Shown: positions 16,750-23,563 of the stretch, piece after piece
Layout of the letters: every line of letters begins with the position of its first letter
Position numbering within the stretch: position 1 is the stretch's first letter
From: Acidobacteriota bacterium
GTDB lineage: Bacteria; Acidobacteriota; Blastocatellia; Pyrinomonadales; Pyrinomonadaceae
Direction: 5' to 3'
Assembly (NCBI GenBank): GCA_020200155.1
Contig: JAIVJG010000020.1
Location: 1-40,028 of the forward strand
Length of the DNA: 40,028 nt
Translations under genes and position numbers: made by a program
The notes under the pieces: generated by a model
Seen by the model: only the letters and a program-made list of their open reading frames with translations
Told to the model about the DNA's origin: nothing
Databases searched by the model: none

Positions 16750-18081
16750 TTGCCAGAGGTCTTCCGAGAAATAAAGTGCCCCGCGACGCTCCGCGCGCTG
16801 GCTTTCCGCGCGGGGGCCTTCGCGCTCTGCGCCGTCCTGTCGCTCCAAGGTTGCCGCATGCCGGAGAAAACAGAAAAAGCGAACTCGCCCGAATTGTCGA
16901 ATGCTTCAACGGGCGCGCACGCCGAAGCGCCCGCCGCCGGACGCGACCCGCTCACGATACACCACCGCGCCATCGCGATAGACATGCACGCCGACACAGT
17001 GCAGTTCATGCTCGACGACGGCGCGGACATCAATCAAAGGTTGACGACGACGCACCTCGACGCCGTGCGGATGAAAGAAGGGGGACTCGACGCGCAGTTC
17101 TTCTCCATCTGGGTCGAGCCGGAACTCTACGGCCACGGCGGCGCGAGTGCCGTCCGCCGCGCCGACGAACAGATCGCCGCCGTTCGCGCGCTCGCCGAAC
17201 GTCACCCCGAAACGTGGACGCTCGCCACCACTTCGGCGGACATTCGACACGCGGCGAGCGAGGGAAAACTCGCGGCGCTCCTCGGACTCGAAGGTGGCTA
17301 CCCCGTTGACGAAAAGATTGAATCGGTCGAGCGTTACTACCGGATGGGCGTTCGTTACATGACGCTTGCGTGGTCGCACAGCCTGAGTTGGGCCGGCTCG
17401 TCGGGCGACGAGGCGGGCCGCACACGCGGGCTTAGCGATTTCGGTCGCCGCGTCGTCCGCGAGATGAACCGCCTCGGCATGATGGTTGACGTGTCGCACG
17501 TCTCCGACAAGACCTTCTGGGATGTCGTCGAAACTTCGACTAAGCCCGTCATCGCCACGCACTCTAACTGCCGCGCCATCGCCGACGTGCCGCGCAACCT
17601 GACGGACGACATGATCCGCGCGCTGGCCGCGAAGGGCGGCGTCGTCTGCGTCGTCTTTTATCCCGCGTTCCTCGAACCCGGCTGGCAGGAGAAGAAAAAT
17701 CGCGTTGACGCAGAGATCGCGCCGCTCGTGGATGCGGCGGGACGCAAAGCGACTGGGCGCGGCTCGTTCAGGCGCATCGCGCGCGACCGCGTGCGCGAAC
17801 GCGAATTCGCGCACCGCCTGCCGCCCGTTTCCGTCGCGCGCGTCGTTGACCACATTGACCACATCGTCAAACTCGTCGGCGTCGAACACGTCGGCATCGG
17901 CTCGGACTTCGACGGCATACAGGCCGTGCCCGCCGGCCTCGCCTCCGTCGCAGACCTCCCGAACCTGACGGCGGAACTTTTGCGGCGAGGCTACACGGAA
18001 GAGGACGTTGATAAAATTTTAGGCGGCAACATCCTGCGCGTGATGGAAGAAGTCGAGCGCGGGGACGGGCGCAATTTTTAA
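16750..18081 (+). CDS. Membrane dipeptidase, peptidase M19 family lipoprotein
   Basis: A 443-residue zinc dipeptidase of the renal dipeptidase type, which cleaves dipeptides (including some D-residue ones) outside the cytoplasm. A signal peptide ends in a lipobox (AVLSLQGC), so it is probably a lipoprotein. Family motifs are in order: AIAIDMHADTVQ (zinc HxD), LLGLEGGYPVD (bridging Glu), MTLAWSHSLSWAGS, MVDVSHVSDKTFWDV and ATHSNCRAI (zinc His residues), and VGIGSDFDG. The C-terminus LGGNILRVMEEVE is standard. The start is uncertain: the first possible codon after an in-frame stop is TTG 16750, with no ATG before the lipobox and a weak ribosome site. The next gene starts 50 bases downstream on the same strand. 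Confidence 0.9.
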   Translation: MPEVFREIKCPATLRALAFRAGAFALCAVLSLQGCRMPEKTEKANSPELSNASTGAHAEAPAAGRDPLTIHHRAIAIDMHADTVQFMLDDGADINQRLTTTHLDAVRMKEGGLDAQFFSIWVEPELYGHGGASAVRRADEQIAAVRALAERHPETWTLATTSADIRHAASEGKLAALLGLEGGYPVDEKIESVERYYRMGVRYMTLAWSHSLSWAGSSGDEAGRTRGLSDFGRRVVREMNRLGMMVDVSHVSDKTFWDVVETSTKPVIATHSNCRAIADVPRNLTDDMIRALAAKGGVVCVVFYPAFLEPGWQEKKNRVDAEIAPLVDAAGRKATGRGSFRRIARDRVREREFAHRLPPVSVARVVDHIDHIVKLVGVEHVGIGSDFDGIQAVPAGLASVADLPNLTAELLRRGYTEEDVDKILGGNILRVMEEVERGDGRNF

Positions 18082-18131
18082 ATGCTTCGCGCTTTCATTA
18101 ACGCCGACTCAAACGCAGAGGGCAATCATTG

Positions 18132-18389
18132 ATGGACATCGAACTGAAAGACCGTTCCGCAGGCCCCGTCTACTTGCAGCTTCGCAACGAGATCGAGGCG
18201 CGCATCCGCGAGCAGCAAATCAAGTCCGGCGACCTGTTGCCCTCGCCCAACGCGCTGGCGCAAAAGCTCTCGACGGACAAAGGCGAAGTCCAGCGCGCCT
18301 ACTTCGAACTTGAGCACGCCGGGCTGGTGTCGAAAACGGTGAGCAAGGATTTTCTCGGCAAAGAGAAAACGACCTACACCGTCAAATAG
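18132..18389 (+). CDS. Short GntR-type winged-helix regulator
   Basis: An 85-residue protein consisting only of the GntR DNA-binding domain: GPVYLQLRNEIEARI, then SGDLLPSPNALAQKL (the helix-turn-helix lead-in) and QRAYFELEHAGLVSK. The effector domain of full GntR regulators is absent; the frame ends six residues after the wing (EKTTYTVK). The YtrA subfamily is the closest short relative. Compared with usual ones the key Arg of LPSxRxLA is replaced by Asn, which could change DNA affinity. ATG 18132 is preferred over the adjoining TTG. Its location just upstream of the DUF4062 pair and their palindromic promoter region suggests it may control them. Confidence 0.8.
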   Translation: MDIELKDRSAGPVYLQLRNEIEARIREQQIKSGDLLPSPNALAQKLSTDKGEVQRAYFELEHAGLVSKTVSKDFLGKEKTTYTVK

Positions 18390-18518
18390 CGTTCAAACCC
18401 CTGTCGCGCACCTGTGCTTTGACCGTTTAGCGTGCGCTCGACGCATCGCGTCGCCTCACGCGCGCAGCTACAAATCTTGCGGTCCGGCGGAATTTTGAGT
18501 GACTTCGATTTCACGTAA

Positions 18519-18535
18519 CAGGCGTATAATGCCTG
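18519..18535 (+). promoter_or_regulatory. Consensus -10 box framed by a palindrome
   Basis: A perfect TATAAT (18525-18530) lies 66 bases before the DUF4062 start and is flanked by CAGGC and GCCTG (18519-18523, 18531-18535). A regulator bound to this inverted repeat would cover the -10 element. The -35 region is weak. The neighbouring GntR protein is the obvious candidate; this is inference. Confidence 0.4.
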
Positions 18536-18596
18536 ACCGTCAGGGTTCTCATCGGGCGCTCTCACGTCCTTCGCACAATTCCTCGCAGGAGCATTT

Positions 18597-19271
18597 ATGA
18601 TTCGCAAGCTCTTGGTCTTCATCAGCTCCACGTCAGACCTCAGAGATGAGCGGCACGCCCTCAAAGACCTCATCCGTAAATTCGGCGGCGTGTATGAGCC
18701 GTATCTTTACGAGGACGAGCCGGCGCGCAGCGACAGTCCTGAAGCACGCTGCCGCGAAATGGTGGAACGTTCCGACATCTTCATCGGCATCCTCGGCGCG
18801 AAATACGGCACGGCTTACCCGCCGCCGGGCGAGAGCGGCTCCATCGTCGAGTGGGAGTTCGACACGGCGCGCAGCCGCGCAGACCTCGGCCTGATGGCGA
18901 TGATGATTAAGAAGGTGCCGCCCGACGAGGTCGAGCCGCCCCAGCAACACTTTCTGCAACGTGTCAGAGACTTCAGAGGGCTGTGGTGTAAAGAATACGC
19001 CTCAAGCTCGGAGTTGAGCGACGACGTGTTGAACTCGCTCGTGCAGTGGTCGGGCGAAATCACGCAGGCCAGCCTCGAAGAGCGGCATGGCTCGAAGCAA
19101 CGCGCGCAACGCATTCTCAAGCCGGCGGCCATCATTTCCAGCTTGCTTGTCGTCGCGCTCTTCGCGCTCTCATACGCTCAGGTCTGGACGCTGCCGCCCG
19201 CCATTCTGCTCGGCGCGTGCATCCTCGAATGCATCCTGCTTGTGACCTTTATCCTCATCCAATCCATTTGA
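18597..19271 (+). CDS. DUF4062 protein with two C-terminal membrane helices
   Basis: A 224-residue protein. Residues 4-150 match DUF4062: LLVFISSTSDLRDERHALKD, ARCREMVERSDIFIGILGAK, YGTAYPPPGESGSIVEWEFD and an Ala-Arg helix. DUF4062 folds like TIR/SLOG-type nucleotide-binding domains and usually sits in front of NTPase or signalling modules; its activity is not established to my knowledge. Here it is followed by two hydrophobic helices (about 172-192 and 199-222; IISSLLVVALFALSYAQ and ILLGACILECILLVTFILI), so the domain faces the cytoplasm on the membrane. It begins an operon: the next gene follows after 15 bases. The promoter with its palindrome is at 18519-18535. A role in stress or defence signalling is possible but unproven. 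Confidence 0.82.
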   Translation: MIRKLLVFISSTSDLRDERHALKDLIRKFGGVYEPYLYEDEPARSDSPEARCREMVERSDIFIGILGAKYGTAYPPPGESGSIVEWEFDTARSRADLGLMAMMIKKVPPDEVEPPQQHFLQRVRDFRGLWCKEYASSSELSDDVLNSLVQWSGEITQASLEERHGSKQRAQRILKPAAIISSLLVVALFALSYAQVWTLPPAILLGACILECILLVTFILIQSI

Positions 19272-19286
19272 AAAGGAGTGACCGAT

Positions 19287-20018
19287 ATGTCGAAACCACA
19301 AGACGACGAGAGCGTGTCGTCCCTCAACGCTGACGAAAAAGAGCGCGCGAGCGAACCCGACTTTTTCACCGTCATCAAGGCGGAACCCACGGAGGCGGAA
19401 AAGCGTGCCCGTCAAATCTCGGAGTTGGTCGAAAAGGAACGACGACGACGCCGTCGCAGCGTGGCTCTCTATGCCTCGCTGATGCTCGTGCCCATCGCCC
19501 TCGCCGGGTGGGGCATCATGTCGGGCAGCGGCCTTCAAACATTTGGTAGAAATGAGAGTGACGTGCGACTGCTCGTGTTTGCTGAAGTGGATGCGCAACT
19601 CCGCCCCGTCGTGGAAGAGAAACTTGGCAGCCAGATTGAGACCGTCGTGCAGACGAAGGTGGAGGATCAGTTGAAGGGCACGAACCCGGCAAAGGTGGGC
19701 GAACTGTCGAAGCAAGTTGACAACTTGAAAACAGATTTGTCGCTGATACAGACGAGCGTGAACGACGTTAAAGAAGTGAAGGCTCAATTGTCGGCGCAGG
19801 CCAGCACGCTGCGAGAGCTGCAACAACGTCCCATCCCGACGCCCGCTCAGCAGTTCGCAGAGGTCAGCAAGTTGACCGAGCGCCTCGATAGACTGGAAGG
19901 CCACATCAATCGCTCGCTCGGCGCTCTCAACGAGAAGGTCGAAGGTAACGCACGCGCCATTCAAGCGATAACGAATACACGTCCCGGTCGCGAGATAATG
20001 GGCAGGAGGCAGCCATAA
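19287..20018 (+). CDS. Membrane coiled-coil protein of unknown function
   Basis: A 243-residue protein from ATG 19287, preceded by AAAAGGAG at 8 bases. A GTG nine bases earlier is in frame but lies on the ribosome site. The N-terminal 60 residues are charged and cytoplasmic and end in a basic stretch (EKERRRRRRS) before one membrane helix (about 65-83; VALYASLMLVPIALAGWGIM). The rest is a long helical coiled-coil region (KVGELSKQVDNLKTDLSLIQ, SKLTERLDRLEGHINRSLGA) that should lie outside the membrane. No enzyme domain is seen. It forms a tight pair with the DUF4062 protein, so the two probably form one membrane complex. Confidence 0.78.
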   Translation: MSKPQDDESVSSLNADEKERASEPDFFTVIKAEPTEAEKRARQISELVEKERRRRRRSVALYASLMLVPIALAGWGIMSGSGLQTFGRNESDVRLLVFAEVDAQLRPVVEEKLGSQIETVVQTKVEDQLKGTNPAKVGELSKQVDNLKTDLSLIQTSVNDVKEVKAQLSAQASTLRELQQRPIPTPAQQFAEVSKLTERLDRLEGHINRSLGALNEKVEGNARAIQAITNTRPGREIMGRRQP

Positions 20019-20315
20019 TGAGCGCGTGCGAGAGTTGGACAGTCGCGTCCGTCTCGGCTAACATGACGAAACCATTGAGAGCTTCGGAGAGCGCTCACGC
20101 GACGATATGAGACGTTTCACACATCCCGTCAAACTCCTCCTTACGGTGCCGCTCGGCGACCGCGCATAACCCTTGTGCGCGCACGGTCGGCGACGCGGCA
20201 ACACTTCCGACGCAAGTTCAAACTAAAAATCTGTGTGGCCGGCGGCGAAGCTTGAGAAAGTTTCGCGCGGGCTGGTAGTGTTTACCGTCTAGGTAAGGAA
20301 AGGCTTGAGAGTGTG
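20019..20315. other. Intergenic region before leuS
   Basis: Nearly 300 bases without a recognisable gene. It should contain the leuS promoter. I looked for a T-box leader and found neither its conserved AGGGTGG-type element nor a terminator. AAGGAAAGG near 20296 is the likely ribosome site. Confidence 0.4.
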
Positions 20316-22856
20316 ATGGACGAAAAATATTACGCGGAAAAGATTGAAGAGAAGTGGCAAAAGCACTGGCGGCAGACCGGCGCGTTCGAGGTCGAGCCGG
20401 ACGACGCGCGCCCGTCCTTTTACTGCCTAGAGATGCTGCCGTACCCTTCCGGCTTTCTCCACATGGGACACGTCAGGAACTACTCCATCGGCGACGCGCT
20501 GTCGTGGTACAAGCGCCTGCGCGGCTTCAACGTGCTGCACCCGATTGGCTGGGACAGCTTCGGGCAACCGGCGGAGCAGGCCGCGATCAAGCGCGACATC
20601 ATGCCGCTCGAATGGACTGAAGCGAACATCGCGCACATGCGCGGGCAGTTGCAGCGCATGGGCGTCAGCTACGACTGGCGGCGCGAGATCGCCGCGCACC
20701 GTCCAGACTATTACCGTTGGGATCAGTGGTTCTTCCTGAAGATGCACGAGCGCGGGCTGGCTTACAAGAAGATGTCGCCGGTCAACTGGTGTCCGCAGGA
20801 AGAGACCGTGCTGTCGAACGAGCAGTCATCCGGGGGCATCTGCTGGCGCTGCGGCGCGAGCGTCGAGAAGCGCGACATCGCGCAGTGGTTCCTACGCATC
20901 ACGAAGTATGCCGAAGCATTACTGGACGACATGCGCGAGATCGAGGCGGGCTGGCCGGAGCGCGTCCTGACGATGCAGCGCAACTGGATCGGCAGAAGCG
21001 TCGGCGCTTACGTTGATTTTCAAATCAAGGACGCGGACGCGAACGCGAAAGTCCGCGTCTTCACCACGCGCATTGACACGATCTACGGCGCGACCGCCAT
21101 CGTACTCGCGCCCGACCATCCGCTGATCGCCGGCGCGCCGCTGAAAGACGACGTGGCGCGCTTCGCCGAACGTGTCCGCGCCGCTGCGCCGAAGAATCCG
21201 GGCGAAGAGGAAGAGAAAGAGGGCATCAGCACGGGTCTGTTCGCCCTCAACCCTTTCAGCGGCGAGCAGATTCCGGTGTGGGCGGCCAACTACGTGCTGA
21301 TGGAGTACGGCACGGGCGCGGTGATGTCTGTCCCGGCGCACGACGAGCGCGATTTCGAGTTCGCGCAGAAGTACAGCCTGCCCATCCGTCGCGTCATCGA
21401 GCGCATCTCGCACGAGCAGGAACAAATCGCGCACAACGAAGCGGCGCTGGATCAGTCTGTCGCGATGCCACACGCCTTCACGGACTACGGCATCCTCGTC
21501 AACTCCGGCGACTGGAGCGGCAAACTCTCGGAAGACGCGATGCGCGAGATGGCGGAGTTCGCGCGCGAGAAAAATTTTGGCGAAGCCGCCGTCACCTATC
21601 GCCTGCGCGACTGGGGCATCTCGCGCCAGCGTTTCTGGGGCGCGCCGATCCCCATCATCTACTGCGAACGTTGCGGCGCAGTGCCCGTGCCGGAGAAAGA
21701 CCTGCCGGTCGTGCTGCCCTCGCGCGCAGACTTCACGGGCGCGGGCGAGTCGCCACTGGCGGGCGTCTCGGAGTTCGTCAACACGACTTGTCCGAAGTGC
21801 GCGGGCGCGGCGCGGCGCGAGACGGACACGATGGACACGTTCGTTGACTCGTCTTGGTACTTCTTCCGCTACTGCGACCCGCACAACGCCGAAGCGCCGT
21901 TCGACGCGAAGAAGATCGCCTACTGGACGCCCGTCGGCCAGTACATCGGCGGCATAGACCACGCCGTCATGCACCTGCTCTACACGCGCTTCTGGACGAA
22001 GATGATGCGCGACCTCGGCCTCGTCTCGTTCAACGAGCCGGTGAAAAAACTGATGACGCAGGGCATGGTGACGAACGTGGTCGAGGGCACGGGCGAGTGG
22101 AAGAAGATGTCTAAGTCGCTCGGCAACGGCGTAGACCCCGACGACATGATCGCCGCCTACGGGGCGGACGCCGTGCGGCTCTTCATCCTCTTCGCCTCGC
22201 CGCCCGAAAACGAACTGCGCTGGCTGGAGGCGGGCGTGGAGGGCGCGGTCAGGTTCCTGCGCCGCGTCTACAACACCGTCTTCCGCTGGCGCGATGCGCT
22301 GCCGGACGCGCCGAAGAGCGCACCCGCCGCTGAAGAGTTGTCGGCACAGGCGCGGCACTTGCGACACGAAACCCACCGCGCGATTGCGCGCGTGACGGAA
22401 GACTTCGAGCGCATGCACTTCAACACGAGCGTCGCGGCGCTGATGGAATTGTCGAACGCGCTCGGAGATTTCCCTTCAACGCCGGAGACGACCACGCTCG
22501 CGGATCGCTTCAGTGTGCGCGAGGCGCTCGAATCGCTGGTGCTGATGCTCACGCCTTTTACGCCGCACGTCGCGGAAGAGTTGTGGGAGAAGCTGGGGCA
22601 CGAAGGCGGCATCCTCGGCGGGGGCGCATGCTGGCCGCAGTTGATCGAAGAACTGGCGCGCAAGGACGAGTTGGAGATTCCCGTGCAGGTCAACGGCAAA
22701 CTGCGCGGGCGTTTGCTGGCAAGCGCGGAGGCTTCGGAAGAGCAACTGCGAGAGGCGGCGCTGGCCGACGAAAAGGTGCGCGGCTGGACGGAAGGCAAAC
22801 AGGTCGTCAAGGTGATCGTCGTGCCCAAACGCCTCGTCAACATCGTCGTCAGGTAG
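20316..22856 (+). CDS. leuS: Leucyl-tRNA synthetase
   Basis: An 846-residue class Ia synthetase that charges tRNA-Leu. Motifs seen: start YYAEKIEEKWQKHW, PYPSGFLHMGHVRNYSIGD (HIGH-type box HMGH), GWDSFGQPAEQAAIK, a zinc-type cysteine set (ICWRCGASVEK), the editing domain with TRIDTIYGATAIVLAPDHPL and GTGAVMSVPAHDERDFEFA, the catalytic DTFVDSSWYFFRYCDP, the KMSKS loop WKKMSKSLGNGVDPDDM, and the C-terminal PFTPHVAEELWEKLGHEGG and VQVNGKLRG. The bacterial architecture is complete. In DSFGQPAE the Gln replaces the Leu of DAFGLPAE, a variation seen in the family. ATG 20316 is preferred to the overlapping GTG at 20313. A terminator follows its stop by 20 bases. Confidence 0.96.
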   Translation: MDEKYYAEKIEEKWQKHWRQTGAFEVEPDDARPSFYCLEMLPYPSGFLHMGHVRNYSIGDALSWYKRLRGFNVLHPIGWDSFGQPAEQAAIKRDIMPLEWTEANIAHMRGQLQRMGVSYDWRREIAAHRPDYYRWDQWFFLKMHERGLAYKKMSPVNWCPQEETVLSNEQSSGGICWRCGASVEKRDIAQWFLRITKYAEALLDDMREIEAGWPERVLTMQRNWIGRSVGAYVDFQIKDADANAKVRVFTTRIDTIYGATAIVLAPDHPLIAGAPLKDDVARFAERVRAAAPKNPGEEEEKEGISTGLFALNPFSGEQIPVWAANYVLMEYGTGAVMSVPAHDERDFEFAQKYSLPIRRVIERISHEQEQIAHNEAALDQSVAMPHAFTDYGILVNSGDWSGKLSEDAMREMAEFAREKNFGEAAVTYRLRDWGISRQRFWGAPIPIIYCERCGAVPVPEKDLPVVLPSRADFTGAGESPLAGVSEFVNTTCPKCAGAARRETDTMDTFVDSSWYFFRYCDPHNAEAPFDAKKIAYWTPVGQYIGGIDHAVMHLLYTRFWTKMMRDLGLVSFNEPVKKLMTQGMVTNVVEGTGEWKKMSKSLGNGVDPDDMIAAYGADAVRLFILFASPPENELRWLEAGVEGAVRFLRRVYNTVFRWRDALPDAPKSAPAAEELSAQARHLRHETHRAIARVTEDFERMHFNTSVAALMELSNALGDFPSTPETTTLADRFSVREALESLVLMLTPFTPHVAEELWEKLGHEGGILGGGACWPQLIEELARKDELEIPVQVNGKLRGRLLASAEASEEQLREAALADEKVRGWTEGKQVVKVIVVPKRLVNIVVR

Positions 22857-22876
22857 ATGCAGAGTGAAGGATGAAA

Positions 22877-22914
22877 GCGCGACTGTTGAAAGACAGTCGC
22901 GCCTTCGTCTTTTA
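22877..22914 (+). terminator. Terminator of leuS
   Basis: A perfect 10-bp GC-rich stem (22877-22886 with 22893-22902, 6-base loop) is followed by CTTCGTCTTTTATC, a T-rich tail on the plus strand. Confidence 0.75.
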
Positions 22915-22960
22915 TCTTTGGGAATGTGCCGGGTTCCGGATGAAGTCCAGCCGCAGGCCG

Positions 22961-23293
22961 TCAACGCGTGGACTCTGATTCAAGCTTCTCGATGCGGTCT
23001 TCGGCGTCAGGCAGGTTTGATCGGGTTTCGTAAAGAACCGCCTCAATCCTGTCGAGCCGCTTCGTCACCTCGCGCCGCATTTCTGTGAGTTCACGCCTCG
23101 TCGCCATGATTTCATCGAGCGCGCGTTCCCAGATCGGCTTCGTTTCCATCGCACGACGTTCGGCCTGTTCTTCCAGAGCTTGAAGGCGTGTCTCGAACGA
23201 ATCGAGGCGCGCGTCGAGCGCGTCGAAGCGGGCAAAGACCCGTTCCTCGAATGAGCGATTGCCGTCCATGTCTTTAGTGGATTCTTCGTTCAT
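22961..23293 (-). CDS. Small coiled-coil protein of unknown function
   Basis: A 110-residue, strongly charged helical protein with heptad spacing: FEERVFARFDALDARLDSFE, TRLQALEEQAER, then REVTKRLDRIEAVLYE and EDRIEKLESES at the end. No signal peptide, membrane helix or Cys. The composition and heptads argue that it is a real protein and not noise, but no family function can be stated. It converges with leuS and is divergent from the kinase gene. Start ATG 23293 has only a weak ribosome site. Confidence 0.62.
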   Translation of the reverse strand: MNEESTKDMDGNRSFEERVFARFDALDARLDSFETRLQALEEQAERRAMETKPIWERALDEIMATRRELTEMRREVTKRLDRIEAVLYETRSNLPDAEDRIEKLESESTR

Positions 23294-23422
23294 GGCCTTC
23301 GCCGGAAATTATGAGACCACCGGCCTTGTAATTCAAGCGCAAACCTGATCGTGAGCATTATCAAATCAGGACACAGTGCGGCTCACATTCGCGTCGCCGC
23401 CGCGCTTCGTTTGCCGACTGCC

Positions 23423-23451
23423 TTGCCTCATCTACGTTGTGTTGTTAGAAT
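23423..23451 (+). promoter_or_regulatory. Candidate sigma-70-type promoter of the kinase gene
   Basis: TTGCCT (23423-23428) and TAGAAT (23446-23451) are 17 bases apart, upstream of the kinase start at 23564. Match to consensus is moderate; it sits in the only intergenic stretch before the gene. Confidence 0.4.
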
Positions 23452-23563
23452 TTTTCGCATGTTCGAGCCGTCGCCGGCTTCCGGTTGTGCATCGCTGTGA
23501 TCCCCGGCCAGTCTCCCGGCGCGTGTGTTGCCCGGTCGCTGGCGCGCTTCGTTGAGCCATCCG

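Noticed and set aside
16906-17889. Minus-strand frame opposite the M19 dipeptidase
   Set aside because: Antisense shadow of a conserved enzyme.
20919-22418. Long minus-strand frame of about 500 codons opposite leuS
   Set aside because: It is antisense to conserved LeuS codons, Arg-rich and without protein-like motifs; GC-rich codon use keeps the frame open.
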